From assembly GCA_036023115.1 (NCBI GenBank), contig JAYKKT010000076.1:7630001-7694000 (forward strand): DNA of 64,000 nt, in the 5' to 3' direction. Under the pieces are notes generated by a model. It was not told where the DNA came from, made no database searches, and saw only the letters and a program-made list of their open reading frames with translations. The number at the start of each line of letters is the position of its first letter. The stretch's first letter is position 1. The DNA comes from Brasenia schreberi. Its lineage: Eukaryota > Streptophyta > Magnoliopsida > Nymphaeales > Cabombaceae. Below are positions 58,301 through 64,000 of this stretch, in pieces. A program made the translations under genes and the position numbers.

Positions 58301-59854
58301 AAAACTTCAGCAGATTTCGTGACCCAACTGGATAGAAGTTGCTACAAACTTCCATACGTCATACTGCTGAACTACAACCAATTTATGGCTGACTTTTGGA
58401 TGCGAACAGTGAATCTCTTCTTCACAATGTGCCTGAAAAGTTGCCAGCAAAACGGAAGCTTTATACTCGCTGTTTAGAGAAAAGCTGCAAACGGAGCTAT
58501 TTCCGTTTGGTTGTCGGTGGAAATCCCACTTCATTGTGGCAGTGGCAGGACAATAGAAGGAAAGAGTACAATAATAAGAATGAAATTCTCTATTTGAAAC
58601 GGAGACTTTCTTTTCTGGAATTATGTGCAAGTGGCAACCCAAATTACATTGCAAGTTGTTTGGCATGGACTGGAAATTTGGCAGATTTTGATCCCAGTCC
58701 TATTGTCCTGCCATGACCCTTGAATCAAAATGCACCGATATGCAAGTGCACATGCATTGATTCTATTATCTTGCTAACCTTCTATTTTGAACTTTTCAGT
58801 TCCAGATGGTGTTTCCATACGACTATATAAAGCTTCCCGTACTTATATGCTGGTTGCAGCTACCTTTTACTATTAATTGTGAAACAGAACAGAGACATCC
58901 TTACAATGATTAGGCGCTTCGCTCAACATCATGCATGGTGAAATTTTGATCTCTAAGCTGCTAATTGTATCAAGGCCCAACGGTCGGACTACCCGCCGAA
59001 AGGACTTCTACCTTATGGGCAGTACAATATTTTTAACTGCAGCTATCACAGAGGGGTACTGCACCACTGCAATGCGGCACATGATGACAGACTGTATGCA
59101 TAAAAGATAATCAAGCATTGGTTCCAAAGAGAGGGAGGAGTTAAAATTTGGACAAAGGTCTCCTGAGAAGCCTTTTAAGACAATGAGGGGAAAAGTTCAG
59201 ATGCATTTACAGAAGCCTGATTCTCTTTATTAAGGTCACCTTTCATGGAAACCAACCCAAGATTTTCTGGATTTCATTTATTTGTTTATAATCAATTAAA
59301 AGATGAGGTAGCAATAATATGCACTTCATATCAAAGCTTCCAGAAAATTAAGGGGTAGCAATTTATCCTCGTTTTCTAGATAAGTGGGTGGATGTAGAAG
59401 ACTCATTTCTGTTTACCCAACCTGTCCCTTGCCCAATCAAAGGTATCGTAACGTAAGGATGATTTTGCACCAAGTACACCCTTTCCTGAGGGGACGCATC
59501 GTACTATGCTCTCACCATCAGCTGCACCTAGTGAGACCCACTCTCGCACACGCGCGCACACACACACACACAAAAAAAAATGGCTTCCTAATCCTTGAGG
59601 TGCTTCAGTTAAAAGCCCTAAATAACTAAAGAAGTCGAGAGCGTCTTGGAAAACTTGTCATAAAAAAGAGAGTGAATAATCCTCTAGAAAAGAGAAAAAA
59701 GGAACTATGAAGAGGGTGCAATACCGGTGTCCCTGACTGTTGCATGAACAATGTATCCGTTTTCGAGGAGATGCTTGACGAGGGTTGATGCCATGAAGCC
59801 AGCTGCACCGGTGACGCATGCCTTTTTCCCATTACCTGTTATTGAAGCAGTCAT
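46157..59854 (-). CDS. ANR: anthocyanidin reductase (ANR/BANYULS-type), six exons
   Basis: NADPH-dependent enzyme that reduces anthocyanidins to 2,3-cis-flavan-3-ols such as epicatechin, the building blocks of condensed tannins; cytosolic, extended SDR family. Exons (minus): 59725-59854, 56365-56534, 49066-49266, 47854-48013, 46758-46971, 46157-46301. All introns are GT/AG, phases agree, and the total is 1020 bases (339 residues plus TAA), the usual ANR length. Visible features: dinucleotide loop GAAGFMA at residues 16-22, Arg41 of VRD, T-S-S-A-A-A at 130-135, and catalytic Tyr169 and Lys173 in YPVSK. Blocks diagnostic of ANR rather than DFR or LAR are 'KPPTWGYP', '[13 protein letters not shown]', '[13 protein letters not shown]' and 'SGRYICCA'. 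No stop or frameshift was seen. Intron 2 (7.1 kb) contains a Copia element, which probably explains its size. Confidence 0.93.
46758..46971 (-). CDS. ANR: ANR exon 5
   Basis: Acceptor GCGTGCAG, donor GTAAGT. Encodes '[16 protein letters not shown]', '[12 protein letters not shown]' and '[15 protein letters not shown]', ending in phase 2 after 'KIPN' plus GA, completed by exon 6. The open frame appears to end soon after the donor, which could be mistaken for the gene's end. Confidence 0.92.
47500..47600 (+). repeat. SINE-like repeat in ANR intron 4
   Basis: 'catggctaggggtt' resembles a tRNA A box, and about 25 bases later 'ggtcatgaattcaatacc' resembles a B box. The sequence differs from the 19480/42505 element, so it would be another family. 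Oriented antisense to ANR. Confidence 0.4.
47854..48013 (-). CDS. ANR: ANR exon 4
   Basis: Acceptor TTTCCAG, donor GTAAGA. Encodes residues 168-220 plus one base, starting '[20 protein letters not shown]' with the Tyr-x-x-x-Lys active-site pair, then '[11 protein letters not shown]'. Confidence 0.92.
48320..48730. other. less AT-rich patch in ANR intron 3, origin unknown
   Basis: Differs from the surrounding intron in base composition and has CG dinucleotides ('ccgcgcgatccgttcgacg'). Short protein-like runs appear on the plus strand but are interrupted. Possibly a fragment of a captured gene or retroelement. No family was recognised. A (TA)n run lies just before it at about 48279-48293. Confidence 0.35.
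49066..49266 (-). CDS. ANR: ANR exon 3
   Basis: Acceptor TTTGCAG, donor GTACGA. Encodes residues 101-167: '[13 protein letters not shown]', the catalytic-Ser block '[10 protein letters not shown]' and 'SDIDYL...KPPTW'. 201 bases, phase 0 at both ends. Confidence 0.92.
49948..49952. other. target-site duplication of Copia-2, left
   Basis: GGATG immediately before the 5' LTR; repeated immediately after the 3' LTR at 56140-56144. A five-base duplication is typical of Copia integrase. Confidence 0.85.
49953..50361 (+). repeat. Copia-2 5' LTR
   Basis: 409 bases, TGTTACAG...GCGCTCA. Matches 55759-56139 but contains about 28 extra bases near its 3' end ('ctgctacaagg...ctgg' region, about 50287-50315). 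TATA palindrome at 50155-50172. Confidence 0.92.
50155..50172 (+). promoter_or_regulatory. Copia-2 5' LTR core promoter (TATA in perfect palindrome)
   Basis: tgctctat-aa-atagagca: an 18-base inverted repeat (8-base arms) whose centre forms TATAAATA. The 3' LTR keeps the palindrome (55961-55979) although the TATA itself has changed to TATTTAATA. Confidence 0.55.
50363..50374 (+). other. Copia-2 primer-binding site
   Basis: TGGTATCATAGC, one base after the 5' LTR, is complementary with one mismatch to the 3' end of initiator methionine tRNA (TGGTATCAGAGC), the usual Copia primer. Confidence 0.8.
50440..50520. repeat. 20-bp tandem repeat (TACATACATA + TA run)
   Basis: Three exact 20-base units (50461-50480, 50481-50500, 50501-50520) plus a partial unit before them, in the untranslated leader of Copia-2. 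Confidence 0.9.
50610..50865. repeat. about 124-bp tandem duplication in the Copia-2 leader
   Basis: 50612-50735 and 50736-50860 repeat each other ('ggccaaaactcataa-agagcaagg', 'aggccatcag-cgaagcaagg', 'ctgaaccgagatcaaa'). Much more GC-rich than the surroundings. No coding role is visible. Confidence 0.8.
51708..52520 (+). pseudogene. Copia-2 gag remnant
   Basis: ATG at 51708 ('[21 protein letters not shown]'). UBN2-type gag blocks follow: '[14 protein letters not shown]', '[20 protein letters not shown]', '[17 protein letters not shown]' and '[11 protein letters not shown]'. A lysine-rich segment leads to the zinc knuckle [14 protein letters not shown] at about 52455-52497. Stops occur at 51777 and 52041 and elsewhere. 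Gag packages the RNA in particles. Confidence 0.8.
52560..54065 (+). pseudogene. Copia-2 protease and integrase remnant
   Basis: 52561-52821 opens with '[15 protein letters not shown]', the protease active-site region but with Arg where the D-[ST]-G triad has Gly. 52831-53193 has the pre-integrase region and the zinc-binding '[16 protein letters not shown]...CEACIQGK'. Further on are 'FIDDYSRY', 'LRSDRGSEY' and '[10 protein letters not shown]', holding the three catalytic acidic positions, and then the downstream '[22 protein letters not shown]' block (53725-53925). The open pieces are separated by stops and frameshifts. Confidence 0.8.
54095..54990 (+). pseudogene. Copia-2 reverse transcriptase remnant
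   Basis: Blocks: '[14 protein letters not shown]' near 54185, '[20 protein letters not shown]' near 54360, then 54483-54866 with '[14 protein letters not shown]', the catalytic '[12 protein letters not shown]' and '[17 protein letters not shown]'. Stops before 54483 and at 54867 (TGA) disrupt it. Confidence 0.82.
54995..55550 (+). pseudogene. Copia-2 RNase H remnant
   Basis: '[16 protein letters not shown]', '[16 protein letters not shown]' and '[11 protein letters not shown]' before a stop at 55176-55178. Then 55206-55550 gives '[17 protein letters not shown]', '[15 protein letters not shown]', '[15 protein letters not shown]' and the terminal 'MGLRYV'. The domain is almost whole, with one stop. 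Confidence 0.82.
55745..55758 (+). other. Copia-2 polypurine tract
   Basis: 'atggaagtgggaga' directly abuts the TG of the 3' LTR; same motif as in Copia-1. Confidence 0.8.
55759..56139 (+). repeat. Copia-2 3' LTR
   Basis: 381 bases, TGTTACAG...CCTTCA, aligned with the 5' LTR and followed by the GGATG duplication at 56140-56144. Confidence 0.92.
56140..56144. other. target-site duplication of Copia-2, right
   Basis: GGATG, identical to 49948-49952. Confidence 0.85.
56365..56534 (-). CDS. ANR: ANR exon 2
   Basis: Acceptor TTTGCAG, donor GTAATA. Encodes about residues 44-100 ('[10 protein letters not shown]', '[16 protein letters not shown]', '[12 protein letters not shown]'), ending at '...TNPE' in phase 0. 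Open reading beyond the donor into the intron is not exon. Confidence 0.92.
57152..57452. repeat. 150-bp tandem duplication in ANR intron 1
   Basis: 57152-57301 and 57302-57452 are near-identical neighbours ('atggcaacggggcaag', 'gacacgttttccaatca', 'cgtgtcattaaattttctc', 'gtttattggtctaat'). A smaller doubled segment ('catatagga-t-aaagaacctatg') lies at about 57587-57662. Confidence 0.9.
59549..59579. repeat. (CA)n then poly(A) microsatellite in ANR intron 1
   Basis: CGCG/CACA alternation running into A9. Confidence 0.85.
59725..59854 (-). CDS. ANR: ANR exon 1
   Basis: ATG at 59854. Encodes residues 1-43 plus one base, including the NADPH-binding '[10 protein letters not shown]' and 'ATVRDT'. 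Donor GTATTG. This ATG is the first in frame downstream of the TATA box and gives the usual ANR N-terminus. Confidence 0.9.
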
Positions 59855-59931
59855 CTTCAATGGTAGCCTGGAATTTGGCTCTGTTCTTTGATGGGTTTGT
59901 TCACTTGGGGATTGATCTTCGTACTTTAGGC

Positions 59932-59941
59932 CTTATAAATA
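59932..59941 (-). promoter_or_regulatory. ANR TATA box
   Basis: The minus strand reads TATTTATAAG about 80 bases upstream of the ATG, leaving room for a 5' UTR of about 50 bases. No other TATA-like site is as well placed. Confidence 0.65.
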
Positions 59942-59976
59942 AACGAAGGGGAAATCTAGTTGGGGCTTCGCGCGGA

Positions 59977-60017
59977 CAGGTGAGAACGTGATTTTGACGG
60001 TTTGGAGGGGTTGGTCA
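59977..60017 (-). promoter_or_regulatory. putative MYB/bHLH (MBW) elements of the ANR promoter
   Basis: Upstream of the TATA box lie an E-box (CANNTG; CACCTG on the minus strand at 59977-59982), a CACGTT word (59985-59990) and an AC-type MYB element ACCAACC on the minus strand at about 60009-60015. Flavan-3-ol genes are known targets of MYB-bHLH-WD40 complexes. That these particular sites act so is inference. Confidence 0.4.
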
Positions 60018-61007
60018 CTTAAGGGGTAGCTGAATATGCCCCTCTTCTTCTTTAACTGGAGTAGTTCATCTGCACTCTCCCTCTCTCATCACCTGTTTAT
60101 TGAAAACATTGCCATAATTTTTCGACACCTCGTTAGAAGCAGTATTATAATTTTCTGACGGCTTCTCTAATTGGGGTCTCTTAATAGAGATATGTTGGTC
60201 CCCTCGACAAATTCTTTTTCTTCTTCTTGTTTTAGTATTAACAAGACGGAGGACCTTCTTAAGGGGCACAACGTATAAGTTCGAAAATTATCACATATAC
60301 ACAGAAAAAGAATTAAATATATCTTTTCTAAAAGTTGGCGGCCCTTATCTATTGCCACCCACTATTTTCTAAAGGCAGGGTGAATTAGGTAAGCTCCTAT
60401 CGGTTATAGTAGTAAACAAACACTACAACAAGTATGCTAAACTGTGCACCCTGAGCGCCAGCTTGCTGGTGGTGAGTTTGAGCCGGTCAAAGCCAAAGTT
60501 TAAATTCAAGTTTCTCTCTCCAAGCCATGGAGACTCTCGAAGAAAAGTTTGAGCCGAAGTCTCTTCCCACCAAATAGCTCCAAAGTGAGCACCTCTCCAA
60601 AAACACAAAAACAAAAAAGTCTCCAATCAGAGCGCCTCTAATTAATATAAAGAAAATTTTAAAAACTAAAATCCAGTTCAAGTTCAAACCTTAGGGGATG
60701 CTTCGGAAGCGACTTGAAGTAGACATTTCGAAGACTTCAAATCAGTTTATCTGTATTTAGAAAATGAGTATTGACCTTATGAAACGTGAATGAGCAATAG
60801 CTTGATAAATTCATTATTCATTTTCAAAACGAAGGACATTTAAGTTTGAGTGTTGACCAAGAAGTTGAAGTCGACTGAGTAGTCAAACTTATATACTAAT
60901 CATGTTTGACTTGGACAATAAGATAAGTCCTAATCATGTTGCAACTTATCTCTTAATGAGAGGAATCATTATTAGATGAAGATTTATTCAAAACTAGTGA
61001 AACTTTG
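60018..61007. other. unassigned sequence upstream of ANR
   Basis: Apart from the promoter elements already listed, no gene or clear repeat. Short minus-strand open frames at 60066-60687 have no family resemblance and overlap one another. Confidence 0.4.
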
Positions 61008-62825
61008 AGAGGCTTATAAGAAATCAAGGAAAAAAGCAAAAAAAGCCATTAGTGAAGTAAAAGCCAAAATTTCAGAGGATTTATATAAAAAGATTAACTT
61101 AAAAGAAGGTAAAAAATATATTTTTAGAATAACTAAGACTAGATATAAGAAAACTAAAGATCTTGCTTTTCTTAAATGCATCAAAGAAGAGAATGAGAAG
61201 ATTCTAGTGGCGAATGATATATTATAAATAGATAGAAAAATTATTTCTATAAGCTTTTTAATGAAAATACGTTTGGTAGTATTAACTTAGGAGAGTTAAC
61301 CAAATCAAAAAACTATATAAACTACAATTTCTATCGGTGTATTCAAAAGAATGAAGTCAAAGAAGTTCTTAAATTATGAAGGTTGGTAAATCTGTAATTC
61401 CAAACAATATTCCTATAAAAGTATGGAAAATCTTATGAGAGATGGGCTCACTTGGATCACAAGACTGTTTAATGAAATATAGAGAACCTAAAAAATACCC
61501 GAGGAATGGAGAGCAAATACATTTATACTCATATATAAGAATAATGGAGATATTCAAAATTGTGTGATTTATCGAGTTATCAAGTTAATGAGCCATACTA
61601 TGAAATTATGAGAAAGAATTATCGAACATAGGTTAAGACAAGTATTGAGTACAACAGAGAACCAATTCGGATTCAAGCCTGACAAATCTACTATTAAAGC
61701 AATTCACCTATTGAGACGTCTTATGAAACATTTTAAAGCAAAAAAGAAGAATCTTCATATTGATCAAGAAAAAGCTTATGATAGGGTGTTAAGAGATGTT
61801 CTTTTGAGAACCTTGAAAAAGAGATGTATCTCATTGACATATATAATTCTTATAAGAGATATGTATGATGGTGCAAAAAGATGTGTGAGGAGTTATGAAG
61901 GAAAGAGAAACACCTTTGAAGTTAATATTGGGTTACATCAAGGATCAATTTTAACTCCATATTTATTTATATTAGTCATTGATAAGTTAACAAAATACAT
62001 TAAATATGAAGTACCTTGGGTATGTTATTTGGAGATGACATTGTGTTAGTAAATGAGTCTAAGGAAAAAGTTAATAGGAAATTTGAATTTTAAAGAGAGA
62101 CGTTATAAAGTAAAGGCTTCCGACCTAGTAGAACAAAGACAAAATATTAGAATGTAAGTTTGATAACTTGGGCACTTTAGAGGACATAAAAATTAAGATT
62201 GATACACATTGCATCTCTCACAATGAAAGTTTTAAATACTTAGGGTCAATTTTTCAAAGTGATAGAAAAATTGATGGAGATGTTACGCATAGAATTAATG
62301 CTGGTTGGTTAAAATGGAGAGACATCAAGTATTCCATATGATAAAATGATAACATTAAAGTTGAAAGATAAATATTATAGAGAAGCAATTAGACCTACTA
62401 TGTTTTACGGTTATGAGTGTTGGGTAGTTAATCATCATGTACAAAAGGTGTCTGTAGCAGAAATGAAGATGTTGAGATGGATGAGTGATCACACATGGAA
62501 AGACTGTATATATAATGAGGTTATTAGAAACAAATTAGGAGTAACACCAATATAGGATAAAATGAGGGAAAATCGTTTAAGATGGTTTGGACATGTAGAA
62601 AGATGACCCAAGGACGATAGTGTAAAAAGATATGAAAAACTCGATTGTAAAAATATTAAAAGAGAAAGAGGATGACCATAAAAGTGGTGAAAATAAACAA
62701 TAAAGAATGATGTAGTTTATATTGAGTTAACTACTAGTATGACACATAATAGGGTTATGTGGAAACAAAGAATTCATGTAGTTGACCACATCTAGTATGA
62801 GAAAAGGCTTAGTTGTTATTGTATG
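61008..62825 (+). mobile_element. RTE-type LINE, 5'-truncated, decayed
   Basis: Plus-strand translation begins inside the polyprotein: 'EAYKKSRKKAKKAISEVKAK', then 'TRYKKTKDLAFLKCIK'. The reverse transcriptase core follows (61645-62049): 'ENQFGFKPDKSTIKAIHLLRR', 'DQEKAYDRV', 'RDMYDGAKRCVRS' and 'GLHQGSILTPYLF'. The catalytic box appears one frame over as 'MLFGDDIVLVNES' (about 62020-62060). The downstream 'SFKYLGSIFQ', 'DVTHRINAGWLKWR', 'RPTMFYGYECW' and 'KMLRWMSDHT' are the conserved RTE C-terminal blocks. The 3' end ('ggcttagttgttattgt') is a degenerate TTG tail. Multiple frameshifts and stops. Confidence 0.8.
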
Positions 62826-62985
62826 TTATATATACATTCTCAAACATATTGACAAACCTCATGAATGTACACCGAGCCACTAGCATCAATCACCTATCTT
62901 CAACTATTTTACATTTTCCTTTGGTCCAAATAGATATATACATACATATATATAGGTCCAAATAGCTATATGCATGCATGCATAC

Positions 62986-62987
<2 letters not shown>

Positions 62988-63068
<81 letters not shown>
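62988..63068. repeat. (TA)n(GA)n microsatellite
   Basis: About 18 TA units then about 22 GA units. Confidence 0.95.
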
Positions 63069-63071
<3 letters not shown>

Positions 63072-64000
63072 GGGGTTATGGCAGGGGATGGTCGAGGGAG
63101 CCTGGCCTAGTCTAGTCTAGCTCTTAGTCCATGAATCTACTTCAACTAGTGACCAATAGTGTGTCAGACCATTGCTAACCTTAGCTTATTTAGGTATGGG
63201 TTAATGCAGCGGAATGTTCTAAATTTTTACATACATTTCAAAATTCTGATTGTACCAAAGCTTAAACCTGAGCTTACGCTGGACTAATACTCTATGGAAA
63301 TGCCTAATTGTGCCTAACGCTTTTAAAAGCCTGTTTTATGCTTGATGCTATTTCTGACAGTAATAGATTGCACTGCACTACAATTTCTTGAAAGAGAAAA
63401 CATCACAGTGATTAGTGTAATCCAATTCTCGCTTACAAGCATATTAATGGAAACCTAACAAACTCGATCCTGTCGATTTATATAAAAAGTATCACAACAA
63501 ATGCTTGATTACCCTTAGCATCCCAAGTTTCAAAATGGACCAGACATATGCCAAACAAATAGTTCTTAATAGAGATGCATGAGGGAGATTCTTTTGCTCC
63601 TCAGATGTCCAACTTTCTCGTAACTTGCCGTGACAAACAGAGTGATTTAATTCATCAGGAAGATAAATCAATTCCGCAAAGTTAAGTTGTTTTGTAGATC
63701 CACGTTGAATAATTGGGTTGACAAATTTGAAGGTGAGAAGATGCCAATAGCGCAGGCCGTTAAACACATGGAGCTAAACTGAATTTAAGTCTCGCGGAAC
63801 AAAGCATTTGGATGTCTACTAGAAGCAAAACCTCTACTTACACAGAGAGAAAATGGATTCAAGCCAACAATTAGACGTCACTTGTATAAATAGAAAATAA
63901 GTTTTGAGTAATTATTGTTATCATCATATTGCATTTCATTATGATGTTCCTTTACAATAAAATGCATGACAACTGATTCTCTTGTCATCTAACTTCATTC
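63069..64000. other. unassigned sequence at window end
   Basis: No gene recognised. A 91-codon minus-strand open frame at 63492-63767 has no resemblance to a known family and no supporting signals. Confidence 0.35.

Noticed and set aside
1..64000. CRISPR arrays, bacterial operons, riboswitches, integrated phage
   Set aside because: No regularly spaced repeats of that type and no prokaryotic gene organisation. All evidence points to plant nuclear DNA.
1..64000. Canonical tRNA or rRNA genes
   Set aside because: No cloverleaf-complete tRNA or rRNA segment was seen. The A/B-box-like sites look like SINE heads and lack tRNA 3' halves.

Overview
The window is nuclear DNA of a flowering plant. This follows from intron-split genes of plant families (an anthocyanidin reductase and a GH28 polygalacturonase), Ty1/Copia LTR retrotransposons, RTE- and L1-type LINEs, a probable hAT transposase relic and SINE-like tRNA-derived repeats. 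Intergenic DNA is AT-rich and contains much repeat debris. I cannot name the species or order from sequence alone.

Layout. 1-3.3 kb: LINE debris (an RTE 5' piece on the minus strand, an L1-type 3' piece on the plus strand). 3.3-8.8 kb: a decayed Copia element with two LTRs (Copia-1). 8.8-13.7 kb: AT-rich DNA with no recognisable gene. 13.8-17.47 kb: two minus-strand RTE LINE copies; the second abuts a polygalacturonase gene. 17.47-18.66 kb: polygalacturonase pseudogene (minus), with a good signal peptide and two good exons but a destroyed splice acceptor, an in-frame stop and a missing 3' end. 19.0-43.05 kb: a segmentally duplicated domain. One unit (best seen at 19047-25912) recurs at 32652-34990 and 34998-40612 in the same direction and at 40617-43053 inverted. 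Between copies lie two minus-strand Copia 5'-half fragments and two further polygalacturonase fragments. 43.05-46.16 kb: low-information DNA with one coding-like stretch on the minus strand.

46157-59854 (minus) is the one intact protein gene I can reconstruct: a six-exon anthocyanidin reductase (ANR/BANYULS type). The exons join in phase with GT/AG borders into 340 codons including the stop (339 aa). Its second intron carries a complete-structure but coding-dead Copia element (Copia-2, 49953-56139) in antisense orientation, with LTRs of 409 and 381 bp, a primer-binding site, a polypurine tract and a perfect 5-bp target duplication (GGATG). A TATA box and MYB/bHLH-type elements lie just upstream of the ATG. 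60-64 kb: unassigned DNA, a 5'-truncated RTE LINE on the plus strand and a long TA/GA microsatellite.

How the parts relate: ANR would make 2,3-cis-flavan-3-ols for condensed tannins. The polygalacturonase cluster is dead or fragmentary. The rest is mobile DNA and its rearrangement. I found no new enzymatic or defence system. The most unusual items are the four-copy unit with an inverted copy (a possible hairpin-RNA source), the TATA box set in a palindrome in Copia LTRs of two diverged elements, and a shared Gly-to-Arg change at the protease active site of several Copia copies.
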